Shown piece after piece: positions 16,748 to 26,873 of a stretch of DNA of 51,882 bases (the stretch's first letter is position 1; every line of letters begins with the position of its first letter). The notes under the pieces were generated by a model. It was not told the origin of the DNA. It did not search any database and worked only from the letters and a program-made list of their open reading frames with translations. The DNA lies in assembly GCA_016934265.1 (NCBI GenBank), contig JAFGTF010000076.1, positions 1-51,882 of the forward strand, written 5' to 3'. Position numbers and translations under genes: made by a program. The stretch comes from Spirochaetota bacterium (lineage in GTDB: Bacteria > Spirochaetota > B62-G9 > DRHN01).

Positions 16748-18343
16748 CTATGAGGTCTCCCGCGCTCTCATCTCCCATGCGACATCCCCTTCAATTACCG
16801 TATGAAGCACCAGCGTGTCGCGGAGCTTTTCACTATCCTGTACGAAAATGTCATGTGAAAGGTGCACCATGTCCGCGCACTTGCCGGTTTCCAGGCTCCC
16901 CGTCTCTTCACTCAGGCCGCATACAGCCGCATTATTCACCGTATATGCGGCCACCGACTCGGCGACCGAAAGGCGCTCCTTCGGATAGAACCTGACCTCA
17001 GGTCCGTCACCGTAATCCTTGCGCTCCACGGCACAGTATATTCCGTGCAGCGGATCTATCGATCCCATCGGTGCGTCCGATCCGATACCGAAGACCGCCC
17101 CGGCTCGCACGAGCCCCGCGTAGCGGTAGAGAAGCCTTGCGTTCGGTCCGAGATGCTCGATCGCCCGCTGCCTGTCCAGTGGAATTCGAACCGGGTTTCC
17201 GACGACCGCCACCCCGAGGTCTGCGAACCGTTCGATGTCCTCGTCCCTGAGTGCCCTCGCATGCTCTATCCTCTTCATCATATCCGGCATGTCTATCTCG
17301 TGCATCACTTTCTGGAAGCTGTCGAGCGCTATGGCGCCGGCCCTGTCCCCCGTAGTCTGAACGCTCGCCCATATACCGTGGGTATATGCCCGCCGAAGTA
17401 TCGCCAAGAGCTCCTCCTCCTCTATGAGGAGTATGCCGTTGCTTCCGGAGCTTCTGTACGGGTCGCTCATATACCCGGTAAGCGTGGTAAGCGATCCGTC
17501 CATTATGAGCTTTAATCCGCCGATCCTGAGGCGGCTGCTTCCGAATCCGGAAGGGATACCGGACCGTCCGAGGTCCGCCGCCTCATGCTCGTTGAAGAGG
17601 AGGACGGCTTTCACCCCGAGCTTTTGCTTTCGATGGAGATCTAAAAGGCCCTTTAGTGAGAACCCCAGAGGATCCTGTGAGCAGTCGCAGAAGGAAGTGA
17701 CTCCGCAGCGTATCAGCTTCTCTATCCCGGTCTCTAGCACCGGCCGGGTATCGCGTTCGCCTTGATCGGGGATCTTTTTTCGTACAAGATCTATGGCGCG
17801 GTCGCGCAATATCCCGTTAGGATGCCCGTGCTCGTCTGTCTCGATCTTTCCCCTGAAGGGGTCGTTCCGTCCTTCGTCGATTTCGGCTGTCTCCAAAACC
17901 CGCAGGTTCACGAGCGCGGTGCCGATGTCCATGCTGTATACTATGACCGGGTTGTCCGGCGAAACGGCGTCGAGGTCTTTTGCGGTGAGCAGTTCGATAA
18001 AGGTTTGCGGGAGACCGCCCGCGACAACCCATTCCCCCTTGTCGCAGTTTGAGACCTTCTCCCCGATGAGATCCACGGCACTCGTTTCATCAAGGACGGC
18101 GGAAAGATCGAGGTCCCTGAACAGCATCGAAAACTCGCGGAGGTGGATATGGGCGTCTATGAAACCCGGAAGGATGCAGCCTTTATCGAACGGCACCCGA
18201 TCGGCGCCCGGGTACCGCTCCAAAGCCGATTTCAGCGGACCGACGAAATCTATTTTACCGTTCACCGAAACCACCGACTCATGGACGCTTCTTTTTTCAT
18301 CCATCGTGTACACAGGAACACCGTAAAAGATCCTTGCGATCAT
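16748..18343 (-). CDS. Amidohydrolase, YtcJ/Amidohydro_3 type
   Basis: A 531-residue cytoplasmic metal-dependent hydrolase. It has the N-terminal sandwich domain, then the metal motif GFIDAHIHL (HxH about residues 65-67), a conserved Cys in VTSFCDCSQDP, GLKLIMDGSLT (family block), IEHARAL with its His, and GIGSDAPMGSIDPL with the catalytic Asp near the C-terminal part. The YtcJ group acts on amide or ester bonds of poorly known substrates; the precise substrate cannot be read from sequence. The ATG follows GAGGAG. It is divergent from the radical SAM gene with about 100 bases between starts. Confidence 0.85.
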   Translation of the reverse strand: MIARIFYGVPVYTMDEKRSVHESVVSVNGKIDFVGPLKSALERYPGADRVPFDKGCILPGFIDAHIHLREFSMLFRDLDLSAVLDETSAVDLIGEKVSNCDKGEWVVAGGLPQTFIELLTAKDLDAVSPDNPVIVYSMDIGTALVNLRVLETAEIDEGRNDPFRGKIETDEHGHPNGILRDRAIDLVRKKIPDQGERDTRPVLETGIEKLIRCGVTSFCDCSQDPLGFSLKGLLDLHRKQKLGVKAVLLFNEHEAADLGRSGIPSGFGSSRLRIGGLKLIMDGSLTTLTGYMSDPYRSSGSNGILLIEEEELLAILRRAYTHGIWASVQTTGDRAGAIALDSFQKVMHEIDMPDMMKRIEHARALRDEDIERFADLGVAVVGNPVRIPLDRQRAIEHLGPNARLLYRYAGLVRAGAVFGIGSDAPMGSIDPLHGIYCAVERKDYGDGPEVRFYPKERLSVAESVAAYTVNNAAVCGLSEETGSLETGKCADMVHLSHDIFVQDSEKLRDTLVLHTVIEGDVAWEMRARETS

Positions 18344-18442
18344 CGCTCGACTCCTCTCCCCAGTGCCTGCTCTTTTTCCCTCAAGTAACCACCCTATTCA
18401 TCGAAAATTATAAATGATGTTCGAATATTTGTGGAGGAAAAA

Positions 18443-19501
18443 GTGCCCCAGAAAAGTGAACATAAGATTTCTCCGGCAATAGTACGCCTGAAAAACATCG
18501 ATTTCTGGTACTGGACGAGGTACCACGTTGAAATCCGCAGAACCTGCCCGTACCGGTGTGTCTACTGCAACACCCAGCTCGACATTCCCATGAGCGGGGT
18601 CCGTTTCCTTCCCGGCCTTCCGAACTCGCCCAGGACCATCGGCCTCGGCCTGCTCAGTGATCCGTACCACCCGGATAGTCGGAAAAATCAAACGGTGGCG
18701 AATATCCTCGAGATGCTCTGTGAAATGCAATACCCGGTTAATATACTCACGAAATCGGACATGGTCACTCAACACCTCGATATTCTGCAAAGACTGGCAA
18801 AAAAGGATCTCGTCCGCGTCACCTTGACTATTTTAACGCCGGACGAGAAGCTCTCTGCGATGCTCGAGGGCTTTTCCCCCTCTCCGCTGAGGAGACTCGA
18901 AACGCTGAAAACCCTCAGAAACGCCGGCATTCCGGCCGGCATTGCGATCACCCCGATCATTCCATATGTCACCGACTCAAAAGAGGCCCTTTCCCATCTC
19001 ATACGACTCGCCGGGGAACAGGGCGCAGCGTGGGCCCTTTTTTCCGGGTTCGATCCGATTCCCGCAATCAAAGACCTTCCCCTCCTAAAGCCGTTCTACG
19101 AGAACGCGGAAAATGAAGCCGCGCTCCAAAAACGGTACCTTCATATCAAGAGGTTCATGGTCCGGCTTCTAAATCGAGAAAACTTGCCGATACGGATTCC
19201 GAGGATTACCTTGAAACGGTTCACAAACAGGTATTTCTCCTCACTGGCGAGCGAGTGCCTCTTCAACATCTCATATCTGTATGAGCTGCTGGACCGCGAG
19301 CTCGAGATGCTTCGGTACAGAAGGGCGGCGTGCGATATAGAGGACCTGAACGTCTCCCTGAAAGCCCTTGTCGCAAAAGGCAAGCTGGGAAATCTGAAAG
19401 GGATCAATCCCGAGATCGAAGCTATCATAAAAGAGGTTCTCTTCAAGGGTTCGTCGGTGTTCTACGATACGTTGTACAGAAAAGCTGCCACCGGGGCATG
19501 A
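18443..19501 (+). CDS. Radical SAM protein
   Basis: A 352-residue protein with the 4Fe-4S motif CPYRCVYC (Cys35, Cys39, Cys42) within a TIM-barrel layout. A SAM-binding-type stretch follows ([17 protein letters not shown]) and TLTILTPDE. It resembles the spore-photoproduct-lyase-like/Rv2578c group of radical SAM proteins in spacing (CPYxCxYC, then a partner-strand DPYxP-like motif), but the reaction is not identified. The start is a GTG at 18443, six bases after GGAGG; an earlier in-frame GTG overlaps that ribosome site. It is followed with a one-base gap by the EF-G paralogue, so the two are coupled. Confidence 0.8.
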   Translation: MPQKSEHKISPAIVRLKNIDFWYWTRYHVEIRRTCPYRCVYCNTQLDIPMSGVRFLPGLPNSPRTIGLGLLSDPYHPDSRKNQTVANILEMLCEMQYPVNILTKSDMVTQHLDILQRLAKKDLVRVTLTILTPDEKLSAMLEGFSPSPLRRLETLKTLRNAGIPAGIAITPIIPYVTDSKEALSHLIRLAGEQGAAWALFSGFDPIPAIKDLPLLKPFYENAENEAALQKRYLHIKRFMVRLLNRENLPIRIPRITLKRFTNRYFSSLASECLFNISYLYELLDRELEMLRYRRAACDIEDLNVSLKALVAKGKLGNLKGINPEIEAIIKEVLFKGSSVFYDTLYRKAATGA

Positions 19502-19502
19502 A

Positions 19503-21542
19503 ATGGGTAAGACTATTCTCAAGGCGCATCTCAGGAACATAGGCATCGTCGCCCATATCGACGCGGGAAAAACAACAACCACGGAGCGTATCCTCTTCTA
19601 TACCGGCGTGTCCCACAGGATCGGAGAGGTGGACGACGGCCAGGCGATAATGGACTGGATGGAGCAGGAGCAGCAGCGGGGCATCACGATAACATCGGCG
19701 TCGATCACCTGTAAATGGGGTGATACGACCATTAATATCATCGATACACCCGGTCATGTCGATTTCACCGCCGAGGTCGAACGTTCCCTCAGGGTTCTCG
19801 ACGGCGCCATCGTCATATTCGACGCGGTGAACGGGGTCGAGCCGCAGAGCGAGACGGTATGGCATCAGGCCGACCGTTATAAAATACCGCGCCTGGCATA
19901 CATAAACAAGATGGACCGCGTCGGGGCCGATTTTTTCGGCAGCGTCCGGATGATAAAGGAAAAGCTCGGCGCCGAGCCTCTTATTCTGCAGATCCCCGTC
20001 GGATCAGAAGACCAATTCCGCGGTGTCGTCGATCTCGTTAAAATGAAGGCGATCTCGTGGAGCGGCGAAGACTTCGGCGTTACATACTCCTATTCCGATA
20101 TTCCGGAGGAGCTCGAATCGCAGGCCGGACAGTACCGGCACGAGCTGATCGAGAGCGTCGTGGAAGAGGACGACAATGTCCTCGAGCGCTACCTCGATTC
20201 CGGAGAGGTAACGGAAGCGGATCTTATGAAGCTCATCAAGCGCATGACGCTTCAATATAAAAAGGTACCGGTGTTCTGCGGCTCGTCTCTGCGAAACATG
20301 GGCGTGCAGCCTCTGATAGACGGCATCAGAGACTTTCTCCCCTCTCCGCTCGATGTACCGCCGATCGAAGGTATCAATCCGAAAACGGAAAAACCCGAGA
20401 AACGGGAATGCAGCGACGAAGAACCGACGGCGGCCCTCGCATTCAAGATACAGTCCGACACTCAGGCAGGGATTCTGACCTACTTCAGGGTTTACTCGGG
20501 GTCTATCAAAACCGGCACCGCCGTATACAACGTCAACAAACATAAACGTGAGCGTATAAACCGGATAATCCGCATGTATTCGCACAAGATGGTGAACGAG
20601 GACGTTATCTACGCAGGCGATATCGGTGTCGCGGTCGGGCTCAAGGACGTGCATACGGGGGATACGCTCTCCAACGAGGCTAAAAAAATAATTCTCGAGC
20701 GGCCCGTGTTTCCAAACCCCGTCATCTCGATCGCAATAGAGCCGAAGAGCGCAGTGGACCAGGGCAAGCTCGAATCATCGCTCGAGCGGCTCGCGCGTGA
20801 GGATCCAACCTTCATCGCTAAGACCGACGAGGAGACCGGACAGATCATCATCTCGGGTATGGGCGAGCTGCATCTCGAAATTCTTACAGAACGTCTGCTC
20901 AAAGAGTTCAAGGTCGCCGCGAATGTCGGCAAACCCCAGGTCGCCTACCGTGAGACCATTGTGAAAGCGGCGAAAGCCGAGATCAAGTTCCAGCGACAGA
21001 TCGCAGGAAAGGAGCATACCGGCCACGTGATTTTATCGGTCAGACCGCTCGAACGGGGTGAGGGAAACAGTTTCGAGAACAGGGCGCCTGAAGACCGGGT
21101 TCCTCACGAGTTTGTCGAGAGTGTGAAAAAGGGAGTTTTCTCCGCGATGGAACGGGGCGTTACCGCAGGCTATCCGGTAATCGACGTACTGGCAGTACTC
21201 GAGGGGGGCTCGTTCAATCCATCCACTTCCTCGGAGTTGGGATTCATACAGGCGGCTTCCAACGCATTCGACGAGTGCTGCACCAAAGCGGGGGGTATAC
21301 TGCTCGAGCCCTTCATGTTTATAGAGGTAACAACCCCCAAGGAGTTCGTCGGCGATATCATAGGCGACCTCAACGCTCGCGGGGGACAGATAAGCTCTAT
21401 TACAAGCCGTCAGGTCGTCGAAAAAATCGACGCCGTCGCCCCTCTTTCGAAGATGTTCGGATACACGACGGACCTTCGATCGATGAGCCAGGGAAGGGCG
21501 TCGTTCACCATGGAATTCTACCACTTCGCAACGATAGAATGA
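19503..21542 (+). CDS. fusA2: Elongation factor G paralogue (second EF-G type)
   Basis: A 679-residue translational GTPase. G1 is [15 protein letters not shown], switch [10 protein letters not shown]3 DTPGHVDF and G4 NKMDR. Domains II-V follow in normal order, ending in a short FATIE tail. EF-G drives ribosomal translocation with tRNA and mRNA, and second copies can be specialised for translocation or for ribosome recycling. The gene is not in a ribosomal-protein operon and sits between a radical SAM gene and a flavodoxin gene, which marks it as a paralogue rather than the str-operon fusA. Spirochaetes, planctomycetes and some deltaproteobacteria carry such divergent copies (spdEFG). The specific subtype is not certain. 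Confidence 0.88.
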   Translation: MGKTILKAHLRNIGIVAHIDAGKTTTTERILFYTGVSHRIGEVDDGQAIMDWMEQEQQRGITITSASITCKWGDTTINIIDTPGHVDFTAEVERSLRVLDGAIVIFDAVNGVEPQSETVWHQADRYKIPRLAYINKMDRVGADFFGSVRMIKEKLGAEPLILQIPVGSEDQFRGVVDLVKMKAISWSGEDFGVTYSYSDIPEELESQAGQYRHELIESVVEEDDNVLERYLDSGEVTEADLMKLIKRMTLQYKKVPVFCGSSLRNMGVQPLIDGIRDFLPSPLDVPPIEGINPKTEKPEKRECSDEEPTAALAFKIQSDTQAGILTYFRVYSGSIKTGTAVYNVNKHKRERINRIIRMYSHKMVNEDVIYAGDIGVAVGLKDVHTGDTLSNEAKKIILERPVFPNPVISIAIEPKSAVDQGKLESSLERLAREDPTFIAKTDEETGQIIISGMGELHLEILTERLLKEFKVAANVGKPQVAYRETIVKAAKAEIKFQRQIAGKEHTGHVILSVRPLERGEGNSFENRAPEDRVPHEFVESVKKGVFSAMERGVTAGYPVIDVLAVLEGGSFNPSTSSELGFIQAASNAFDECCTKAGGILLEPFMFIEVTTPKEFVGDIIGDLNARGGQISSITSRQVVEKIDAVAPLSKMFGYTTDLRSMSQGRASFTMEFYHFATIE

Positions 21543-22099
21543 ACACCGCGATCTTATACCACTCGATCCATCACGGCAACACAAAAAAAGCGGCCGGTGC
21601 CATGAAAGAACCGCTGAAAGCGGACTTGTTCGATATTGCAAAGCGACCGGTCGGTGATCTCGATCGTTACGATCTCGATCGTTACGACCTCGTCGGATTC
21701 GGTTCAGGAATCTATTTCATGCGTCATTCGAGCCGTCTCCTCCGCCTGGCGAAGGGCCTGAAGCCGACGGCCGGGTCGCCGGCCGGGTCGCCGGCCGGGC
21801 CGACGGCTGGGCCGACGGCCTTAAAGAAAGCGTTCATCTTCTCCACCCGAGGGCTCGGACCTCCATTTCTCTATCATATTCCGCTTCGCCGTATCCTCAA
21901 GGCGAGGGGGTTCGTAATAATCGGAGAGTACAGCTGTAAAGGAATTGATACATACGGGCTTCTCACGGTCGTCGGGGGAATCAACAGGTACAGGCCTAAC
22001 CAAAAGGACCTCGAAAAGGCAGCTCGTTTTGCCCGTCAGTTGGGCGAGCAAACTGATCAGAGAGCTTCACAGGGTGGAATCACACCTGTCTCGAGGTAG
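21539..22099 (+). CDS. Flavodoxin-like protein with tandem-repeat insert
   Basis: A 186-residue flavodoxin-fold protein. The FMN phosphate loop is [11 protein letters not shown] (about residues 7-17), and GFGSGIYFM and FIFSTRG are the other flavin-binding loops. The ATG overlaps the EF-G stop (ATGA), so it is the third gene of that operon. Two DNA repeat tracts are inside: two 15-base copies of GATCTCGATCGTTAC (21656-21685, giving [11 protein letters not shown]) and 4.8 copies of a 12-base GC-rich unit (21763-21820, coding [18 protein letters not shown]). The second adds a low-complexity linker before a core strand. The 3' end overlaps the convergent DtxR-type gene by 43 bases. Confidence 0.8.
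   Translation: MNTAILYHSIHHGNTKKAAGAMKEPLKADLFDIAKRPVGDLDRYDLDRYDLVGFGSGIYFMRHSSRLLRLAKGLKPTAGSPAGSPAGPTAGPTALKKAFIFSTRGLGPPFLYHIPLRRILKARGFVIIGEYSCKGIDTYGLLTVVGGINRYRPNQKDLEKAARFARQLGEQTDQRASQGGITPVSR
21763..21820. repeat. 12-bp tandem repeat inside flavodoxin gene
   Basis: 4.8 units of about 12 bases: GCCGACGGCCGG, GTCGCCGGCCGG twice, GCCGACGGCTGG, then GCCGACGGCC. The unit length keeps the reading frame, so copy-number change would lengthen or shorten the Ala/Gly/Pro linker without frameshift. Confidence 0.85.
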
Positions 22100-22575
22100 G
22101 TCCGGAAGTTCTCGAGACAGACTTCCTTCTTTCTCGGGCACGCCTCCACGAACTTCATGTATTTGATGATGTTGTCGATCGTATGCTTGGATATGTGATG
22201 CTCCATACCGCAGGAGTCCTCCTCGGCGCTCTTCTCGTCCACACCCAAGACCTCCACCAAAAATCTTTTCAGCCCGTCATGCCGGCGGCGAACACCCTTC
22301 GCCACCCGTTTGCCGTCTTCGGTAAGCTCGACATAATCGTACTTTTCATAAATCACGAGCCCCTTCTTCTCGAGTACGCCGAGGGCCGAGCTTACGCTCG
22401 GCATTTTAACCTTCATCGTCTTGGCGATATTTTTCACTCTTACAACTTTGAGCCGGTCCTCGAGCTGGGAGATGGCCTCGATATAATCCTCCATGCTCTC
22501 CGAGAGAGTAATATTTCCCCGGGTGCAGGCCGTATCGACCTTTTCCGGTTTATTCACCACATCCTGTTTTCCCAT
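22057..22575 (-). CDS. DtxR/MntR-type metal-dependent repressor
   Basis: A 172-residue regulator with an N-terminal winged HTH (LSESMEDYIEAI through MKVKMPSVSSALGVLEKKGLV) and a dimerisation/metal domain with the DtxR signature CGMEHHIS (Cys, Glu, His ligands). The SH3-like third domain is absent, as in MntR-type members, and a Cys-containing tail (CPRKKEVCLENF) is added. It is the last gene of the feo operon, so it probably senses Fe2+ or Mn2+ and represses feoAB; this is inference. The start is the ATG at 22575 after GGGGAAG. Its 5' end overlaps the Cys-rich FeoB partner by 26 bases, and its 3' end overlaps the convergent flavodoxin gene. Confidence 0.87.
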   Translation of the reverse strand: MGKQDVVNKPEKVDTACTRGNITLSESMEDYIEAISQLEDRLKVVRVKNIAKTMKVKMPSVSSALGVLEKKGLVIYEKYDYVELTEDGKRVAKGVRRRHDGLKRFLVEVLGVDEKSAEEDSCGMEHHISKHTIDNIIKYMKFVEACPRKKEVCLENFRTYLETGVIPPCEAL

Positions 22576-22744
22576 CTCTTCCCCCGACATAGCGCTGTTT
22601 GGTAACGCCGCAACAAAAAAGAGTGCAACCGGCACAGGAGCCGGTGCAGCCCTTTCTCAGGTTCTTAAAAAACCGATACCCCCACAGTCCTACCATGAAG
22701 AAAGCCGCCGTAACAACGAAAAACGCTGCTGCAGTGAGAAACAT
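22550..22744 (-). CDS. FeoB-associated Cys-rich membrane protein
   Basis: A 64-residue protein with one N-terminal transmembrane helix (residues ~2-23), a basic YRFFKNLRKG stretch and a cysteine cluster CTGSCAGCTLFCC, then a Gly-rich tail with one more Cys. It matches the small FeoB-associated Cys-rich proteins encoded just after feoB in many bacteria; these are thought to help ferrous-iron delivery or FeoB assembly. The ATG follows GGAGG by five bases. It lies 25 bases after the feoB stop and overlaps the start of the DtxR-type gene. Confidence 0.8.
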   Translation of the reverse strand: MFLTAAAFFVVTAAFFMVGLWGYRFFKNLRKGCTGSCAGCTLFCCGVTKQRYVGGRDGKTGCGE

Positions 22745-22769
22745 GCAACCCTCCGTCAATCGATGAGAA

Positions 22770-24980
22770 CTATGTCACCAATGCCCCCACCTTCACAACC
22801 GCGAAGGCCATGAGCCAGGCGAGCGTTATCTGGTAACCGACGCTGAACAGGGTCCACCGCCATGAGCCGGTTTCCTGCCGTACCGCGGCAAGCGTCGCGA
22901 GACAGGGTGTGTAGATGAGGACGAATACTAAAAACGCAAACGCGGTCAGCGGAGTGAGCCCCGACCGCTCCCTCACGGCAAACCCGAGCTCATCCTCCTC
23001 CCCACCGCCCGCATAGAGAACGCCGAGGGTGCTCACCACCACCTCTTTCGCAACGAACCCGGTGATTAGGGCGACTCCCTCTCTCCAGGAGAATCCGAGC
23101 GGACGAAAGAAAGGCTCTATACTCCGCCCCATACGACCTATGAACGAGTAGTACACGTCCTGCTGTTTCTTCTCGCCCGCCAGATCGAGCAGCGCTTCAT
23201 CCCTCTCTTTTATAAGTGCCGTGAGTTCTGCGCTTATTTCGGAATCACCGGAAGCCGACCTGCGAAGCGAATCAATACTCCCCTCATACCGCTCCTCAAC
23301 CGCCGCTTTTTTCCGCTCGAACTCCGTCCTGTACGCCCGGTTCACCGGAAACGAGGAGAAGAACCAGATGACTACGGAACCCACGAGTATCACCGTACCC
23401 ATCTTCCGCAAAAAAAGGACCGCCCGCTCCCACATGTGTATGACCACCGATTTCAGGGTCGGTATCCGATAGGGGGGGAGCTCCATGACGAACGGTTCCG
23501 ATTCCCCTCGAAACAAAGTCTTTCGGAAGAGTCTTCCGACGATAATCGCGAGTACCACTCCCAACGCGTAGAGCGAAAAGATCACGTTTCCCGCCCTCTT
23601 GCCGAAAAACGTACCGGCGATCAGGACGTAGACCGGCAGCCTGGCGCTGCAGCTCATGAGGGGATTAATCAGGATGGTGAGCACCCTGTCCTTCTCATTT
23701 TCGAGGGTCCTCGTCGCCATAATCGCCGGAACGTTGCAGCCGAATCCCATGATCATCGAGATGAACGACTTGCCGTGAAGACCGATGAGGTGCATGACCC
23801 TGTCCATGACGAAAGCGGCACGGGCCATGTAGCCCGTGTCCTCGAATATCGATATCATGAAGAAGAGGAGGAGGATATTCGGGAGAAAGATGGCGACCCC
23901 ACCCACGCCGCCTATGATGCCGTCAACGATAAGCGATTTGAAAATCCCGTCCGGAAGAAGGAAAGAAACAGCCCCGCTTAAAAGTCCCACACCGGTATCG
24001 ATCCATCGCATGGGGAACGAACCGACATTGAAGGTGACCTGAAACATGATCCATATGAATAACACCAAAAGCGGAATTCCGAGCAGCCTGTTGGTAAGAA
24101 CCTTGTCGATCTTCTGCGAGAGGTCCTGCTTCGTCCGCGTTCCGAGTGAAACCGACTCCTGCAGGAGGCCGCTGATAAAGCCGTACCGCTGGTCTGCGAT
24201 GATATTCTCGGCCTCCTCGTCAAAAATATCCCTGAGATGTTTCCTAGAGACGGCAACCTGCTCCGCTATAGCCTCCTGCACCTCCGAGTTCCGCCTGATC
24301 TTACCCTGAACGTCCGAATCGTTTTCGAGCAGCTTAACCCCAAGCCACCGCGGCGGGTACGCGCCGACCAGGGTGGAATCGGCCTCCACCTTCGCCTGTA
24401 TGGTGCTTATTTCCTCTTCTATCTCGTTGCCGTACGGTACTTGTATGGTCCGCGTCTTTGTCGCCCGCTGTTCGTATACATCGATCACTCCGTCGAGTAT
24501 CGCCTTGACTCCTATTCCCCTGTTGCCGACGGTGAACAGCACGGGACCTCCGAGAAACGAGCCGAGCTTATCCGCATCGATGAGAAGTCCCTGCTTCTTC
24601 GCCATGTCGGCCATATTGAGTACGAAAATGAAGTCGCCACCAAGCTCGATCATCTGGACCGCGAGGTAGAGGTTCCGCTCGAGGTTGCCCGAATCGATAA
24701 TATCAACGACCACGTCCGGCCTCTCTTCCACGATGAAGTTACGGGCGATGATCTCTTCGATCGAATAGGCAGTGAGGCTGTATGTCCCCGGCAGATCGAC
24801 GAATACGATGTGGTATCCATTGTAGTTTACGGTCCCCTCGATCTTCTCGACGGTGACGCCGCCCCAGTTACCCACCTTCTGTCTCGATCCGGTGAGCTCG
24901 TTGAATATCGTCGTCTTTCCGGAGTTTGGGTTGCCGCCTATAGCGACGACAATCTTCTTCTCGCTGGACCTGTCAGGCAA
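22770..24980 (-). CDS. feoB: Ferrous iron transporter FeoB
   Basis: A 736-residue protein with a cytoplasmic N-terminal GTPase domain (G1 [10 protein letters not shown]3 DLPGTYSL, G4 NMAD), the guanine-dissociation-inhibitor-like helical domain, then about ten transmembrane segments with two Gate regions ([14 protein letters not shown] and the [16 protein letters not shown] block). It imports Fe2+ across the inner membrane. A coiled insert of about 60 residues (near 555-620) lies between two C-terminal helices. The start is a TTG at 24980, preceded at some distance by GGGGGG; no better ATG is seen. It follows feoA by 121 bases. Confidence 0.95.
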   Translation of the reverse strand: MPDRSSEKKIVVAIGGNPNSGKTTIFNELTGSRQKVGNWGGVTVEKIEGTVNYNGYHIVFVDLPGTYSLTAYSIEEIIARNFIVEERPDVVVDIIDSGNLERNLYLAVQMIELGGDFIFVLNMADMAKKQGLLIDADKLGSFLGGPVLFTVGNRGIGVKAILDGVIDVYEQRATKTRTIQVPYGNEIEEEISTIQAKVEADSTLVGAYPPRWLGVKLLENDSDVQGKIRRNSEVQEAIAEQVAVSRKHLRDIFDEEAENIIADQRYGFISGLLQESVSLGTRTKQDLSQKIDKVLTNRLLGIPLLVLFIWIMFQVTFNVGSFPMRWIDTGVGLLSGAVSFLLPDGIFKSLIVDGIIGGVGGVAIFLPNILLLFFMISIFEDTGYMARAAFVMDRVMHLIGLHGKSFISMIMGFGCNVPAIMATRTLENEKDRVLTILINPLMSCSARLPVYVLIAGTFFGKRAGNVIFSLYALGVVLAIIVGRLFRKTLFRGESEPFVMELPPYRIPTLKSVVIHMWERAVLFLRKMGTVILVGSVVIWFFSSFPVNRAYRTEFERKKAAVEERYEGSIDSLRRSASGDSEISAELTALIKERDEALLDLAGEKKQQDVYYSFIGRMGRSIEPFFRPLGFSWREGVALITGFVAKEVVVSTLGVLYAGGGEEDELGFAVRERSGLTPLTAFAFLVFVLIYTPCLATLAAVRQETGSWRWTLFSVGYQITLAWLMAFAVVKVGALVT

Positions 24981-25101
24981 CGGATGTTACCCCCCGCAGT
25001 ACATCTACTCAATCTACACGACCGGATGCCTTCTTGAGGCGTGGTACTCGATACTGTATTCCGTACGTCATCGGATACCGCAAGACGTTCTTTCACATGT
25101 G

Positions 25102-25659
25102 TCAGTAGGGATCCGTCATCAGGATCCTCTGTGCCTCTTCCCTCCGGAGCCCGACATGGTATCCCTTTATGATGAACTCGACGGGGTCTCTCAACGGGGC
25201 GTATTTTTCCACATAAACCTCCGCTCCCTTGGTAAAACCCATATCGAGCAGGCGTTTCTTGAACTTCCCCTCTCCCTTTATATCTAGTATCCTCCCCCTC
25301 TGGCCCTCTCTGTAATCCTTGAGCGTGACGACCCTTCGAAACGGCCGCCCTCCCGTACCTTTCTGTGATTCATCCGCGCCGCCGCGCGAAACCACGAGGA
25401 TCCTCGAAGCCATGCCCCGGCCGAGACCGAACTGTGTTCCCCCTACGGCGACGCGCACCGGCCCGTTTTGTGAAGCAGCCGTCACACTGACCTCCACGTC
25501 GGGGTGGAGCCCCATATAGGAGAGCCTTCTTAAGAAACCCCTGCCGCCTACGAGCTCGACGATCATGTAGTTGCCTGCGGGAACTACACTGAGAGGATAT
25601 GCTTCGAAGGCGGATGTCATCGCGCGCTTTTGTGAACCTCTTCTAATAAAGTTAGCCAC
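25102..25659 (-). CDS. feoA: FeoA with two tandem FeoA domains
   Basis: A 185-residue protein with two SH3-like FeoA domains (about 18-93 and 108-183). Each has the LxxMGLxxGxxV-type core, seen as LSYMGLHPDVEV in the first and LLDMGFTKGAEV in the second. Single-domain FeoA is about 75-80 residues; tandem forms occur in several phyla. FeoA assists FeoB by binding its cytoplasmic side. The start is probably the GTG at 25659; an ATG 13 codons inside is the alternative. Upstream, 25662-25684 is an AT-rich dyad-like stretch that could include the promoter or a metal-regulator site. Confidence 0.88.
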   Translation of the reverse strand: MANFIRRGSQKRAMTSAFEAYPLSVVPAGNYMIVELVGGRGFLRRLSYMGLHPDVEVSVTAASQNGPVRVAVGGTQFGLGRGMASRILVVSRGGADESQKGTGGRPFRRVVTLKDYREGQRGRILDIKGEGKFKKRLLDMGFTKGAEVYVEKYAPLRDPVEFIIKGYHVGLRREEAQRILMTDPY

Positions 25660-25926
25660 CTCTAATATAATAATATAAAGCTAATTTTTTTCAATATTTT
25701 TTTCCTTGAAATCGAAATTTAATCAGTTCTTGGTGATTGATTCCAATTGATCGGATATAAACAGATAATACATTCTTGTAACAAGCATAGTACACGTAAG
25801 CATTGCAGCCACTGAGATCTATAACGTTCGAAGGGCTCACGTTTCCTGCGACCGATTCATCAGAAACTATTTATTGACGACCACACCGGATTATAAGTAA
25901 ATCAAGTGTAGAAACAGGGGGACTCT
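25660..25926. promoter_or_regulatory. Divergent promoter region, feoA and queuosine-type transporter
   Basis: This 267-base region separates feoA (-) and the transporter (+). It is AT-rich, with a near-symmetric CTAATATAATAATATAAAG at 25662-25680 beside feoA. No preQ1 riboswitch pattern could be recognised by eye before the transporter. No gene is seen. Confidence 0.35.
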
Positions 25927-26613
25927 TTGCACAACATACTCGTCTACATTCTGTGGATTCTCACGGACCTCTCGTTACTCCTCCTCGCATTCACGCTATG
26001 GGGGAAAATGGGTATCATCGCGATAATCTCATCGAACGTCGTAATAATGAACCTGTTCGTGCTCAAGGGGATAGTGCTCTTCGGCATGAGCGCAACGGGC
26101 GGGAACGTCCTCTACGCATCGATCTTCCTCGGAACGGACATCATGACGGAGTATTTCGGCGCAAAAGAGGCCAGAAAAGCCGTGTTCATCGGCTTTTTCA
26201 TCTCCGTATTCTTTCTCATTGCGACGCAATTCATCCTGCTCTTTACGCCGGCGGAATGGGACCTGTACAATGACTCGATGAAGCTGCTTTTCACGCCCGT
26301 CTGGAGGGTCGTAGGAGCATCGATGGCCGCGTACATAGTTGCACAAAACCTCGACGTGATGATGTACCGCTGGCTTAAAAAAAAGGTACCATCGCAGCTC
26401 TGGGTGAGAAACAACGGATCTACGTGGATATCACAGCTGGCGGACAGTATTATCTTCTGCCTTATTGCATTCATCGGCAAGTACGCGCTTCGGGTTGTCT
26501 TGGGAATCGTTCTCTCCACCTATCTGCTGAAAGTGCTCGTTGCGGTGATCGATACCCCGTTTCTCTACATCACACGACCCATCGTCAGGCTGCGACCCCG
26601 CATTCTGGAGTGA
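25927..26613 (+). CDS. Queuosine precursor transporter-type membrane protein (YhhQ/VUT family)
   Basis: A 228-residue membrane protein with about six hydrophobic helices. The family block VLYASIFLGTDIMTEYFGAKEARKA (written here only as landmarks GNVLYASIFL and DIMTEYFG, near residues 58-77) is typical of YhhQ/VUT transporters that import queuine, preQ0 or preQ1 for tRNA modification. A second block, WISQLADSIIFC, is also typical. The start is a TTG at 25927, preceded by GGGGGA. No tRNA-guanine transglycosylase gene is nearby, so the exact substrate is not shown by context. Confidence 0.82.
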   Translation: MHNILVYILWILTDLSLLLLAFTLWGKMGIIAIISSNVVIMNLFVLKGIVLFGMSATGGNVLYASIFLGTDIMTEYFGAKEARKAVFIGFFISVFFLIATQFILLFTPAEWDLYNDSMKLLFTPVWRVVGASMAAYIVAQNLDVMMYRWLKKKVPSQLWVRNNGSTWISQLADSIIFCLIAFIGKYALRVVLGIVLSTYLLKVLVAVIDTPFLYITRPIVRLRPRILE

Positions 26614-26873
26614 TACGCGTATGATTGTGGGTTATTCTGACACAATTCTCCGAACATAAGTATACTGTCCCCCTTACAAGCTCGGCATTCGAACGCCCTT
26701 AGCCACCGCTCTAAGTAAGCTTTTTATCAATACGTAACTTAACCACTAATCCATTTGACAGAATGCATTTCATATCATACTTCATTTCTCCACCGAACGG
26801 CGCCCTCGCACCCAACCGGTTTTTTTCAATGCCTTTCCTAATAAAAACCTGTCACATTAACGAATTCTACTTA
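26614..26873. other. 260-base intergenic, no gene seen
   Basis: An AT-rich stretch between the convergent transporter and asd. No coding frame, clear hairpin or terminator could be supported. Confidence 0.4.

Noticed and set aside
21275-21538. N-terminal extension of the flavodoxin frame
   Set aside because: The frame is open but lies inside the EF-G gene. The ATG at 21539, overlapping the EF-G stop, is the natural start and gives a normal flavodoxin N-terminus.
25740-25926. preQ1 riboswitch before the queuosine-type transporter
   Set aside because: No preQ1-I or -II core could be recognised by eye; a covariance-model scan would be needed.
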